A DNA stretch of 64,000 nt, taken from NCBI GenBank assembly GCA_963710275.1, contig CAVPZS010000011.1, positions 1 to 64,000 on the forward strand. Direction: 5' to 3'. The position numbers and the translations under genes are program-made. The stretch comes from Rhodoblastus sp963710275. Lineage in GTDB: Bacteria > Pseudomonadota > Alphaproteobacteria > Rhizobiales > Beijerinckiaceae. Below the pieces are notes generated by a model. The model had not been told where the DNA came from. It saw only the letters and a list, made by a program, of their open reading frames with translations, and made no database searches. Positions 9,236 through 22,300 of this stretch are shown here, one piece after another (the stretch's first letter is position 1; each line of letters begins with the position of its first letter).

Positions 9236-9499
9236 ATGCCTATGCGAACCACCGAGACAACAGTGACGTTCAATCGTGCGTTTACTTTGCCCGAATTCGA
9301 GGGGCCTCAGCCCGCGGGAACCTATCGGCTCGTGACCGATGAAGAGGAAATTCCGGGCGTGTCGGTTCTTGCCTATCGCCGCACGGGAACCCGTCTCCGC
9401 CTTCCGTCTCTGGCGACATCGAACAGGCCGATCCAGATGATTCCGATCGACGCGAACGACCTCGCCGCCGCCTTGAAGGCCGACCAGGAGAACGGGTGA
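9236..9499 (+). CDS. Hypothetical protein, 87 aa
   Basis: A soluble 87-residue protein without recognised domain: beta-rich start (TVTFNRAFTL), then PQPAGTYRLVTDEEEIPG and VLAYRRTGTRLRLP. AAGGAAA precedes the ATG and the upstream stop is ten bases away. It forms a tight run with genes at 9091 and 9504. Confidence 0.55.
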   Translation: MPMRTTETTVTFNRAFTLPEFEGPQPAGTYRLVTDEEEIPGVSVLAYRRTGTRLRLPSLATSNRPIQMIPIDANDLAAALKADQENG

Positions 9500-9503
9500 A
9501 ACC

Positions 9504-9833
9504 ATGGCCTTTAAATCAACGGGGCTGCGCTATCTCGGTGGGATATCCGGGCAAGGCGCGGTGATCCTGAACGGAGAGGCCGTCACGCCGGTAAAATTTG
9601 ACCTGGACGGCTATTTTCGTCCCTCGGCTGGCGTCACGGGCAGTGGCGAAATCCAGTTGCCGGCCGACGCGTTGAAGACCTTGTTTGGCTGCAAAGACTT
9701 GCAATTGCAAACCGACGGGGGCCTGCTCCTTGCGTTGCGCTTTTCAGATCCGAAGCTGCCGGCGACGAACGATTTCGTCCGTGTGGAAGTGACGGCACAA
9801 CCGACGACCGCGCCCGGCGACTGGCGTCAATGA
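9504..9833 (+). CDS. Hypothetical protein, 109 aa
   Basis: A soluble, beta-rich protein starting four bases after the preceding stop, so translational coupling is likely. No domain recognised; visible segments are GLRYLGGISGQGAVILNGE and GSGEIQLPADALKTLFG. Ends shortly before another unknown gene. Confidence 0.5.
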   Translation: MAFKSTGLRYLGGISGQGAVILNGEAVTPVKFDLDGYFRPSAGVTGSGEIQLPADALKTLFGCKDLQLQTDGGLLLALRFSDPKLPATNDFVRVEVTAQPTTAPGDWRQ

Positions 9834-9933
9834 GCCTCCGAGGACCAGGATCCCCCCTGCGCATGGGTCCTGACGCGAACCTCAAGTTCGGGCAAGGCGA
9901 CCATGCGCCAACAAAAACAGGATTGGAGCGAGC

Positions 9934-10385
9934 GTGTCGCGAGCTTTTCCGCCATTAGGCGCGGAGTTTGAGCCTTTTCTCTTCGCAGTCATGTGCAATG
10001 AAGGGAACGGGATGCCGCTGACGATCATTTCGGCGATCGCCCGCTCCGGCGCCGATCCCTGGAAAGAGGCCGCGCGCATTGCGAAATTGCCTGGAGACGC
10101 CGCCCTTGATGTATTGGCTCGCATGATCCCCGCTGGCAGCGGCGCGGATAGCGCGACCATCGCCAAACGACTTTTCGCGCTCCTTCCTGTCGCGCGGCAA
10201 AAAATGATCCTTCCCGTCGTAGGCTCCAAAAAGGCGCCCCCTACTGGAGCCCCGTCGTTCCCATCATCATCGTGCTGGTTTTAAGCTTGGCGCTTGTTTC
10301 CGTTTTCAGGAAGACGGATCACTCGAACGCGAGACCGACCGACACGCCTTCCTCGGCGCAGGCGGCAGACAAGGTCGATCGCTGA
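9934..10385 (+). CDS. Hypothetical protein with C-terminal TM helix, frameshifted
   Basis: The first frame (GTG start, GGAG upstream) gives a soluble helical domain of about 100 residues (EAARIAKLPGDAALDVLARM, TIAKRLFALLPVARQKM). That frame ends in a nonsense tail, whereas shifting at the A5/C5 runs (10228-10241) continues as YWSPVVPIIIVLVLSLALVS, a clear TM helix, then a polar tail to a stop at 10385. One extra C would join them. Function unknown. Confidence 0.45.
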
Positions 10386-10500
10386 CCGCGCGCTTCGGGT
10401 CGATGCGGCAGACCCGGCCACTTCTTCATGCCTCAGATTGCGCACGCGGACCGAACACCCGCCCTGAGATCATTCCCTACCTTTCGGATTTGAGGCCCAG

Positions 10501-13500
10501 TTGACGTTATTTTCGCACAGCCCGTTCGCACGCGCGCCTTCGCCCTGGGATAATCCCGAACCCGTCCGGGAGGAACTGTTCAGCGCCGAACGCATCGAGG
10601 AACATGCGCGAAGCCTCGCGACGGCCCAGACAGTGACGGCAAGACCGACCAGGGGGCATCCGCTGGCGGGACGCCTCGCGGAGAACGGCGCCGTCCTGCT
10701 CTCAGCCTACAAGAGCCTGTTGCAAGGATCCGACGAGGGGCGCGCGGTGACGCCCGCGGCGGAATGGCTGATCGACAATTACCATCTCATTGAAAAGCAG
10801 ATCCGGCAAATCCGTTCGGACCTGCCGCCGGGCTATTACCGGCAATTGCCGAAGCTTTCCGGTGGGCCGTTTGCGGGCTACCCGCGCGTATTCGGCCTTG
10901 CCTGGGCTTTTGTCGCGCATACCGACAGCCGCTTCGACTGCGAAATGCTGACTGGCTATATGCGCGCCTATCAACAGGTGCAGCCGCTGACCATCGGCGA
11001 ATTATGGGCGGTGTCGATCACGCTGCGGATCGTCATGATCGAAAACCTGCGCCGCCTCGCAGAACAGATCGTCAACGGCCGGGCCGCGCGGCATGCGGCC
11101 GACCATCTCGCCGACCGTTTGCTCGACGCGGCCGTCAGCAATCCCGAAGGGCTGAAGGTCGCCTTCGCCGACCATGAGGACAAGGCCCGCTCTGAAGCCT
11201 TCGCCGTCCAGCTCATTCACCGGCTGCGCGACCAGGACCCGAAGATCACGCCGGCCCTGAATTGGCTGGACCAGCGTCTGGCCGCGCAGCAGACGTCCGC
11301 CGATATTGTCGTTCGCGAAGTCCACCGGCGGCAGGGCGCAACCAGCGTCACCGTCCGCAATATCATCACCAGCCTGCGACTGATCGCCGATGTCGACTGG
11401 AAAGACCTTTTCGAGGAGGTCAGCCTCGTCGACGAGGCGCTCGCGGCCGGCAGCGCCTTCAAGGACATGGATTTCCCGACGCGCAACCTCTATCGCACAG
11501 CCATCGAAGAACTGGCGCGCGGATCGAACGCCGCCGAACTCGACATTGCGCGCAGCGCCATCGCTACGGCCCAGACGTTTCGGCGCTCCGGCGCTCGTGC
11601 CGGCGGACGCGCGAAAAAGCGATCCCGGCTATCATCTGATTGGCGGCGGCCGGCAGAGTTTTGAACACGAGGTCGGCTATCATCCGCGGGCGCACAAATG
11701 GCGGGCGCGGCTCCATCGGGCCTCCGGAATTGGCTTTTACGCCAGCGCCATCGGCGCCGTCACCTTGATCATTCTCGCCGCCGCGCTTTTCGCGCTCGCT
11801 GCCGCGGGCGCTGGCGCGGCGCCGCTGTACTTCCTTGCGGCGTTGGGGGCGATCCCCGCCATTGACGCGGCGGTCGCGCTGATCAATCGCGCTGTCAGCT
11901 TCGGCTTCCACGCCCATCTGCTGCCGGCCCTGGAACTGGCCAATGGCGTTCCCTCGCCTTTGCGCACGCTGGTCGCCGTGCCGACGCTTCTGACCACGCC
12001 CGCCGCCATCGAAGAGCAGATCGAGCGCCTCGAAATCCATCACCTCGCCAGTCCCGAAGGAGACCTGCATTTCGCCTTGCTCTCGGACTGGCTGGACGCC
12101 CCGGCCAAGAACATCGACGGCGACGAGGCGCTGCTGGCGGTCGCGGCCAAAGGCGTGGCGCGGCTGAACGCGCGCTATGGCCCCGCGCCTGGCGGCCCGC
12201 GCTTTCTGCTGCTGCATCGCCATCGCGTCTGGAGCCCCAGCGAATCCCGCTGGATCGGGTGGGAGCGCAAGCGCGGCAAACTGCACGAACTGAACCGTTT
12301 TCTGCGCGGCGCCGATGATACGGGCTTCCTCAACATCGATGGCGCGCCGCCGTTCGCGCTGCCCGACACCCGCTATGTCGTCACGCTCGACGCCGACACG
12401 CGTTTGCCGCGTGAAACGGTCCGCCGCCTGATCGGCAAGATGGCGCATCCGCTCAACCGGCCGCGTTTCGACGCGGAGACGAGGCGCATCGTCGAAGGCT
12501 ATGGCGTGATGCAGCCGCGCGTGACCCCTTCGCTTCCGGTGGGGCTCGAAGGCTCGCTGTTCCAGCGCATCTTCTCCAGCCTGAGCGGCATCGATCCTTA
12601 TGCGTCGGCCGTCTCCGACGTCTATCAGGACATGTTCGGCGAAGGCTCCTATGCCGGCAAGGGCATCTATGACGTCGACGCCTTCGAGGCCGCGCTGGAG
12701 GGCCGCGCGCCCAACTCCACCTTGCTCAGCCATGACCTGTTCGAAGGCGTTTTCGCCCGCGCCGGCCTCGCCTCGGATGTCGAAGTCGTCGAGGAGTTTC
12801 CGGCGCGCTACGATGTCGGCGCCTTGCGCCACCATCGCTGGGCGCGCGGCGACTGGCAGCTCCTGCCGTGGATTTTTGGGCGCGGGCCAAAAGCCGCCGG
12901 GGCTACCTGGCATTCCAACGCCATCCCGGCCATCGGGCGCTGGAAAATGCTCGACAACCTGCGCCGCACGCTCTCGGCGCCTCTCGCGATCCTCGCCCTT
13001 CTCGCCGGCTGGACGCTACCGTTTCATGCGGCTCTGATCTGGACTGGCTTCGTGCTCGCGACGATCGCCTTGCCGCCGATGATTCCGGTCATCGCCGCGA
13101 TTCCCCCGCTTCGCCCAGGCATCACTCTAACGAGCCATTTTCGCGCCCTGGGCGGCGATCTCAGGCTGGCGCTGACCTTGTCGGCGCTGACCATCATTTT
13201 CCTCGCCGACCAGGCCTGGCTGATGGGCGACGCGATCATTCGGACGCTCTATCGCCTCGCGGTCAGCCGCAAGCATCTGCTCGAATGGGTTCCCGCCGCG
13301 CAGGCGGCGGACGCCCGACGTCTCGACCTCCCCGGCTTCTACCATCGCATGCCTGGCGCGCTGGCCATCGGCTCCCTCGCCCTGATCATGGGCCTGATCG
13401 GTGGGGGCGGAATCGCGCTGCTGTCGGGCGCTCTCGCGGCGCTCTGGCTCGCCTCTCCCGCCGTCGCCTTGGCTGTGAGCCTGCCGCCGCGCATCGCCAG

Positions 13501-16500
13501 CAGGAAACCCTTGTCCGGCGACGACGCGCAGAGCTTACGCCTGACCGCGCGGCGCACCTGGCGCTTTTTCGAAACCTTCGTCACCAGCGCCGACAACATG
13601 CTGCCGCCCGACAATTTCCAGGAGGATCCCGATCCACGCCTGGCGCATCGCACGTCTCCGACCAATCTCGGCCTCTATCTCCTGTCGCTGGCGAGCGCCC
13701 GCGACTTCGGATGGATTGGCGCGCAAGAAGCGATCGAACGCCTGGAGGCGACACTGGCGACGATGGACGGCATGGAGCGTTTCCGTGGCCATTTTTATAA
13801 TTGGTACGACACCAGCGACCTTCGCCCGCTCGATCCGAAATATGTCTCGTCGGTCGACAGCGGCAACCTGGCCGGGCACCTGATCGCCCTGGCCAATGCC
13901 TGCCGAGAGTGGCAATCGGCGGCGTTGGACCAAACGGCGTGCCTGAAAGGGATCGCCGACGCTCTCGATCTGGCCCGCGAAGACGCGGCGCGTCTGCGTG
14001 ACGGCCGCAAGACGCAGACCGTCACCTGGCGACAACTCGACAACGCGCTGTCCGCCCTCGCCATGGCCGCGCGGGAGCCTCTTCCCGCGCTGGACGATTT
14101 TGGGGCGCGGCTGGCGAATCTCGGCCTGCAGGCCGACACGATGCTCGACATGGCCAGGGCGCTGGCCAGCGAACGCGGCGACGAGGCCGGCGCAGACATG
14201 GTCTTCTGGGCGGAGGCCAGCGTGAGCGCCATCGTGGCGCATCGCGCCGATTTTGCCCGTAACGCCAAAGACGCCGCCGACTTGCGCACGCGGCTGGAAA
14301 CTCTTGAGGCAAAGAGCCGGTCGATGGCGCTGGCCATGGAGTTCGGCTTTCTCATCGACAGCAAGCGTAATCTGCTTTCGATCGGCTATCTGGCGCGCGA
14401 GGGGACGCTCGATCCCAATTGCTATGACCTCCTGGCGTCCGAAGCGCGGCTGGCGAGCTTTTTCGCCATCGCCAAGGGCGATATTCCCGCCCGCCACTGG
14501 TTTCATCTTGGCCGCACGGCGACCCCTGTCGCCCATGGCGCCGCGCTGATTTCCTGGTCGGGATCGATGTTCGAATATCTGATGCCTTCGCTGGTCATGC
14601 GGGCGCCGACGGGAAGCCTGCTGGAAGCGACAAGCCGCCTGGTGGTTGGGCGTCAGATCGCCTTTGCGGACAAGCAGAATTTGCCCTGGGGCGTCTCAGA
14701 GTCCGCCTATAATGCGCGCGATCTGGAATTGACTTACCAATATTCCAACTTTGGCATTCCCGGCCTCGGGCTGAAACGCGGACTGGCCGACAATTTCGTG
14801 GTCGCGCCCTATGCGACGGGCCTCGCGGCCATGGTCAACCCGCAAGCCGCGCGAAAAAATCTGGAGCGGCTCAAGGACGTCGGCGCGCTCGGCCGTTACG
14901 GCTATTATGAAGCGCTGGACTATACGCCATCGCGTGTGCCGGAAGGCGATCATTGCGCCATCGTGCGCGCCTTCATGGCCCATCACCAGGGCATGACCAT
15001 CGTCGCCATCGCCAATACGGCGCTCGACGCGAAAATGCGCGCGCGCTTCCACGCCGAACCCATGGTTCAGGCGACGGAACTGCTGTTGCAGGAACGCATG
15101 CCGCGCGACGTCGCCGTCGCCCATAACTGGGCCGCGGAAATGAAATCCGCCGCCAAGAGGGGACGCGACGCGGAGCCCCTGGGCGGGCGGCGCTATTCCT
15201 CCCCCCATCATGCGACGCCCGGGACGCAGCTGCTTTCGAACGGAAGCTATTCCACCATGTTGACCGCCGCCGGCTCTGGCTACAGCCGATGGGGAAAACT
15301 CGCCGTGACCCGCTGGCGCGAGGATTGCGCCTGCGACGATTCTGGCTCCTATATCTTTTTGCGCGATATCAAGAACAATCAGGTCTGGTCGGCTGGCTTC
15401 CAGCCCAGCGGTCGCGAACCGGACGCCTATCATGTCGCCTTCAACGAGGATCGCGCCGAATTCACGCGCCAAGACGGAACACTGACAACGACATTGGACG
15501 TCGTGGTCTCATCGGAAGACGACGCCGAGGTTCGGCGTGTTTCCATTACCAACAATGGCCCGCTCGTTCGCGAAATCGAAATCACCTCCTATGCCGAACT
15601 GGTGCTTGCGCCGCAGGCGTCGGATGTCGCGCATCCGGCCTTTTCAAAGCTCTTCGTCGAGACCGAATTTCTGGGCGATGTAGGCGCGCTTCTCGCCACG
15701 CGGCGCCGGCGCGACCCGGGCGAGCCCGAAGTCTGGGCTGGCCAGATCTCCGTCGTCGATGGCGAAATCGTTGGCAATACCGAAATCGAAACCGACCGGG
15801 CGCGCTTCATCGGACGCGGCCAGAGCGTCCGAACGCCGATCGCCATGATCGACGGCCGAAAGTTGTCAAACAGCGTCGGCGCCGTTCTCGACCCGATCTT
15901 CGCCCTGCGCCGCCGCGTGCGGATCGCGCCGGGCGCCGTGGCTCGCATCTCCTTCTGGACAATGGCGGCTTCCACGCGCGAGACCTTGCTCGACATCATC
16001 GACAAGCATCGCGACGTCACAGCCTATTCGCGCGCCACGACTCTCGCCTGGACGCAGGCGCAGGTACAGTTGCATCATCTTGGCGTCACCGCCGGCGAAG
16101 CCAGCCTGTTCCAGCGCCTGGCAAGTCATGTGATTTACGCCAATCCGACCCTGCGCCCGCCGTCCGACACGATTTTCCGCGGCGCCGGCGCGCAATCGGG
16201 GCTGTGGCCGTTGGGCGTATCCGGCGATCTCCCGATCGTGCTCTTGCGCATCGCCGACGCCGACGATCTCGATATCGCGCGCGAACTGCTGGGAGCGCAC
16301 GAATATTGGCGGATGAAGCAACTCGCCGTCGATCTGGTGATCCTCAACGAGCGCCAATCCTCCTATGTCCAGGACCTCCAGATCGCGCTCGAAACGCTCA
16401 TTCGCACCCGCCAGATGCGGCCGCGGCTCCGCGGCGAGGATTCGCCCGGCGGCGTCTTCGTGCTGCGCGGGGACCTCATTCCTGCCGAGACTTCGGCCCT

Positions 16501-19076
16501 GCTGGCCTCGATCGCAAGGGTCGTCCTGGTAGCGGAGCGCGGCGGGCTGTTCGCCCAGCTCGACCGGATCGTCGAGACGCAAACACGGACAAAATCCTCC
16601 GCCGACCTGTCGACGAATGACAATGTCGCGTCCGATCCCTCGGCCGCCGCGGCGGCGCCCGAGACGCTGGAGTTCTTCAACGGCCTCGGCGGCTTCGCCA
16701 GAAACGGCCAGGAATATGTGACGATCCTCGGACCGGGCCAGGCGACGCCCGCCCCGTGGATCAATGTCGTCGCCAACGAGCGTTTCGGCTTCCAGGCGGC
16801 GACCGAAGGCAGCGGCTACACTTGGTCGGTCAACAGCCGCGAGAACCAGCTCACGCCCTGGTCGAACGACCCCGTCGCCGACCGGTCGGGCGAGGCTTTC
16901 TACCTGCGTGACGACGAATTCTGGCGCCTTGTGGAGCCCGACCGCGTCTCCCATCCGCATCGAGGCAGCGACCTATAAAGCCCGCTTTGGTCGCGGCTAT
17001 TGCCGGTTCGAGCATACGAGCCACGGCATCGAGTCGGACTTGCTGCAATTCGCGCCGCAGGACGGCTCGATCAAGATATCGCGGTTGAAATTGCGCAATC
17101 TGTCCGAACGCGCCCGTCATCTGAGCCTCACGGCCTATGTCGAATGGGCGCTCGCTCCATCGCGCTCGGCGGGTCTCAATTTCGTCACGACGGCGCTCGA
17201 TTCCCGGTCGGGCGCGATCTTCGCCCGAAATCGTTGGAGCGCGGGCTTTGGTTCGCGCATCGCCTTCGCCGATTTCAGCGGTCGCCAGACCGACTGGACG
17301 GGCGACCGCCGGGAGTTCATCGGCCGCAACGGGACGCTCGGCGCGCCCGCCGCTCTGGCTGGCGGCGCGGCGTTGTCAAAAAACCTCGGCGCGGGCCTCG
17401 ATCCCTGTGCGGCGCTGCGCTCCAGCCTCGTGCTCGCGCCCGGCGAGAGCGTGGACATCACCTTCCTGCTCGGCGACGCCGAGGATTCCCAGGAAGCGCG
17501 GCGTCTGATCGACCGCTACCGCAGCGCCGATCTCGATGCCGAATTTACCGCGGTCGCGGACTTCTGGAGCGGAATTCTGGGCGCCGTCACGGTCAAGACG
17601 CCGGACCGGGCCATGGACATCATGCTCAATGGCTGGCTGCTCTACCAGACCATTGCTTGTCGCCTCTGGGCGCGCTCAGCATTCTACCAGGCCAGCGGCG
17701 CCTATGGCTTTCGCGACCAGCTTCAGGACGGCATGGCGCTTTCCGCCTTGCGTCCGGAGATGACGCGCGAACATATTTTGCGCGCCGCGGCGCGGCAGTT
17801 TGCGGAGGGCGATGTCCAGCATTGGTGGCTGCCGCATTCGGGCCAGGGCGTGCGCACCCGCATCTCCGACGACCGCGCCTGGCTGGCCTTCACGGTCGCG
17901 CAATATGTCGAGGTTTCCGGCGCCGCCGCGATACTTGACGAAAAACTTCCATTTCTTGAGGGGCGGCTGCTTGAGCCGCAAGAGCATGACAGCTTTTTCA
18001 CCCCGGGGATCGGCGAAGAAACGGCGAGCCTGTTCGAACATTGCGCCCGCGCGCTCGACAGCAGTCTGGCGCAGGGCGGCCACGGATTGCCGCTGATCGG
18101 CGCCGGCGACTGGAACGACGGCATGAACCGCGTCGGCGCGCGCGGCGCCGGCGAGAGCGTGTGGCTTGGCTGGCTGCTGTTCACGACGCTGAACAAGTTT
18201 GCGTCGATTGCCAAAACCCGCGGTGAGCCGGAGCGAGCCAAGAAATGGAGCGCGCATGCGATCGACTTGCAGGCCGCGCTTGAGCGCGAGGGCTGGGACG
18301 GCGAGTGGTATCGGCGGGGTTTTTACGATGATGGAACGCCGCTTGGTTCGAGCCAGAGCGACGAATGCCGGATCGACAGCATCGCGCAGTCCTGGGCAGC
18401 GCTGTCCGATGCGGCGTCACCGAAACGGGCGGCGCAAGCGATGGCTTCGGTCGAGCGGGAGTTGATCCGCCTGCAGGAGGGGCTGGCGCCCTTGTTCGCT
18501 CCGCCATTCGACAAGACAGCACTCGATCCCGGATATGTCAAAGGCTATCCACCGGGCATCCGGGAGAATGGCGGGCAATATACCCATGCCGCGCTCTGGT
18601 CGGTGATGGCCTTCGCCAAGCTCGGTCAAGGCGACAAGGCCTTGAGCCTGTTTTCGCTACTCAATCCGATCAATCACGCCCGCACGCGCGCGGACGTGCA
18701 TCGCTACAAGGTCGAGCCCTATGTCGTCGCCGCCGATATCTACGCCATGCCGCCTCATGTCGGGCGCGGCGGCTGGACCTGGTACACGGGCTCCGCCGCG
18801 TGGATGCAGCGCGCCGGCATGGAAAGCATTCTCGGAATACGCCTGGAGGGAGATCGCCTCTGCGTCGATCCGTGCATCCCCAAGGCGTGGCCGGTCTTTG
18901 AGGTCTCACTTCGGCACGGCGCGTCGCGATACGAGATCCGCGTCGAAAATCCCGCTGGAGTCGAACGCGGCGTCGTTTTCGCCGCCATTGACGGAGAAGA
19001 CGTCAAGGAGCGGCCGCTGAGGCTGTCACTCGCCGACGACGGCGCCGCGCATCGGATCTTAATTCGGCTCGGATGA
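10501..19076 (+). CDS. ndvB: Cyclic beta-1,2-glucan synthase NdvB, frameshifted twice
   Basis: About 2,850 residues in three reading frames, normal length for NdvB/Cgs. Order: N-terminal domain; membrane helices; glycosyltransferase (GT84) with VTLDADTRLPRE, YDVDAFEA, HDLFEG and HHRWARGDWQL; more helices; a glucoamylase-like domain (YNWYDTSDLRPLD, SSVDSGNLAGHL); two beta-rich regions; and the C-terminal GH94 phosphorylase domain with GAGDWNDGMNRVG. It makes periplasmic cyclic beta-1,2-glucans for osmoadaptation. Frame breaks are at the A5 run 11614-11618 (one A too many) and at 16917-16922 (one T too many gives ESGALWSPT when removed). Start is TTG with GAGG upstream; no nearby in-frame ATG. 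Confidence 0.9.
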
Positions 19077-19366
19077 AAGTGAACTTTGGAAACGGGATAA
19101 CACCGCGACGCGGCGAACCAGCGGCTGCGCAACATTTGAGACTGCGACATCGAGCTCTCCCTCCGCGGCCCCGCTCGATGCCGGGTTAGAAGTTACAACG
19201 TGCAAGCGCCGCTGACGCTCCAATCGCCCAACTCCAGTCATTCAAAATCAATGGCGGCGGCCCGCTCGGCGCCACATCCCGACGTTACCAAGGACCGCGT
19301 CGACCGGCCATAAACGTTGGGAGAGCTGACGTTCGCCAGAACGGTATAAACTTGGCGAAAAACCGA

Positions 19367-22300
19367 TCAATCGCTCGCCGCGACCGCCAGCCGCGCGAGC
19401 GCCGGCAGCGATTTCACGCCGGTCCGCTTCATGATCGCGGCGCGATGATTTTCGACCGTGCGCTGGCTGATGCCGAGATCGGCGGCGATGTTCTTGCTCG
19501 GATGGCCCGCGAGAACCAGCTCCATGATCTGCTTCTGGCGCTGCGTGAGGCCCTCGAAATGCCCCGCCGCGGCCTCGCGCCAGGCGACCAGCTTGCTGGC
19601 GTCCTGCGCATGCTCCAGGGCGCGCTCGACGCAGGAAAGCAGCTCCTCGCGGCTGATCGGCTTCTCGATGAAGTCGGACGCGCCGGCCTTCATCGCCTGC
19701 ACCGCCATCCCCACGTCGGCCTTGCCGGTGATCATCACCGAGGGCATGCGATGGCCGTCGTCGCTCAACCGCTGAAGCAATTCGAGCCCATTCATGCCCG
19801 GCAGATAGGCGTCGATCAGCAGGCAGGATTGCCGGCCGGGACGGTAGGCTTCCAGAAAATCCTCGCAGCTCGCGAAATCTTCCACGGTGCGGCCGTCGTC
19901 CTCAAGCACGCTGCGGAGCGCCTCACGGATGCGCTTGTCGTCATCGACGACGAAAATGACGGGGGGCCCGGACATTGGCGACGGTTCGACCGGCGCTCGC
20001 GGCAGTGGCTGCGACGCCGCAGGCTTTGACGCCAGCGCTTTCTGAACGGTCAGCGACACATCATCCAGTTTGACCGGCTTGTTGAGCAGCACACAGTCTG
20101 CTGCGGCGATGGCGCTTAATGTTTTCGTGGAAATGTCGCCGGTCAGAATGATCACCGGAATGAAGCGATGCAGCCTTTCGCGCACCTTGGCGACCACTTC
20201 GAGCCCGTTCATGCCGTTCGGCAGATTGAAATCCGCGAGGATGAGCTCGGGTCGAAAATCCTCCCGCTCGATCAGTTGCATCGCCTCGGAGCCATCGTAG
20301 GCGCGCGCCACGCGATGCCCTTCGCCATTCAGCGACACGGCGAGCAATTCGCGCAGTTCGGGGTCGTCCTCGACAACCAGGATCGCGCCCTTGCGAGCCG
20401 CGTCCTTGTCGCGCGCCGGATCGCGATCCTGGCGCGAGGTCAGGCTTTTTGGCGACACCGCAATATCCGGCAGCGCGATTTCGATGGCGAAGACCGAGCC
20501 GGCGCCATGACGCGAACGCACGCGCACCCGATGGCCCAGCAAATTGCCGATCCGCCGCACGATCGAGAGGCCGAGGCCCAGGCCGAGGCTGCGCTCGCGC
20601 GCCTCATTGCCGACCTGATGGTATTCCTCGAAGATCGCGTGAACCTCTTCATCGGCGATGCCGATGCCGGTGTCCCAGACCTCGATGCTCAACATGCCCT
20701 CGCGCCGACGACAGCCAAGCAGGATTTTGCCGCTTCGCGTATATTTCAGCGCATTCGAGAGGAGGTTGCGCACCATTTGTTCGAGCAGGCGCGGGTCGCT
20801 TGTTATCGTCAGGCTGCAGGGAACCACTGCGCAGGGCGAGGTTTTTCGCATGCGCCTGATAGGTGAATTCGTCGTAGAGTTTCACCAGCAGGTCATTGAC
20901 CGGAAAGCGCGCCAGTTCGGCATGGACCGCGCCGGCTTCGATCTGGTTGATGTCCAGCAGCGCGTTGAGCATGCCGGTCATCGCGCCAAGGGTCTCGCCG
21001 ATCCGCGCCACCAGTTTCTGCTCGCGCTCGCTTGCCACCGCCCGGGTGAGCAGGCCCTGAAGGAGGGCCAGCGTTTGCAGCGGCTGGCGCAGGTCGTGGC
21101 TGGCGGCGGCGAGGAAGCGCGACTTCGCCACGTCGGCGGTTTCCGCTCGCCGCCGGGCCGCCTCCAGGGCGTCACTGGCGCCTTTGCGGTCGGTGATGTC
21201 GGCGAAGGTGATGACCACGCCTTCCACGCCGTTCTGCTGCGTCCGATAAGGCAGGATGCGCCGCATGTACCAGGCGCCGCTGCGCGCCTCGATTTCCCGT
21301 TCGATCGGCAAATGTTTCGTCAGCACGGCCCGGGCGTCCGGCAGCAGCGCGCTGTCCGCCGCGAGCGAGGAGAGGTCGGCCAGCGGCCGCCCGATATCGC
21401 CCGGAATGACGTTGAACAGCAGCCTGGTCGCGGGCGTGAAGAACCGGATCTTGAGGTTGACGTCGAGAAAGATGGTCGCGACATCGGTGCTGTAGAGCAC
21501 GTTCTGCAAGTCGTCGGAGGTGATGCGCTGGCGGTCCAGCGTCTCCTGCAGCTGGTTGTTGAGCGCCGTCAGCTCCTCGTTGAGCGATTGCAGCTCCTCC
21601 TTCGAGGTGAGCAGCTCCTCGTTGGTCGACTGGAACTCCTCATTGACCGACAGGGCTTCCTCGTTGATCGCCTTCTGCTCCTCGCTGGAGATTTCCAGAT
21701 TGCGAATGGCGCCCTGCAGTTCCGCGCGGGTGGCTTCGAGTTCCTTTTCAAGCTCCGCGACATGGGAAACGTCGCCGGGCGAACCGGCCCGGCCTTGCCG
21801 GCTCTCTTTCCTGGCTTCCTCAAGGAAACAGATCAGCGCCAGCTCCTCGCCGTCGTTGACGACCGGCCGCGCCGAAATGCCGAAGCCCAGCGCGCCGCCG
21901 TCGCGATCGACGCGACAGCCGCCGACGGAGACGGCCGCGTTTTCGTGAAAAACCCGCTGGATGATCGACCTGAGCTTCGACCCCACGCCCTTGCGCGCCA
22001 TCGCCAGCAGATCGTGGGTCGGCTGGCCCGGCGGCACCGACAGGTAGCGATCGGTCGGCCCCAGCGAAAACAGGCATTCGTTGTTGCGGTTGATCAGCGC
22101 CGCCGCCGGCGCGTAATTTTCAAGCACCAGCCGCCGGCAAAGCTCGGCAAGCACGGTCTGCCGCGACGGCGAGGGACCCTGGCCCTGGCGCGCGGGAACG
22201 CGCGCGCCATCGCCGGCCAGGAAACTGAAATCGCCCGGCCGTCCGCGCGCCGTATGGCGAAAGATCCGCTCGTTCTTGGAAATCGCCGTGAACCGGCCTT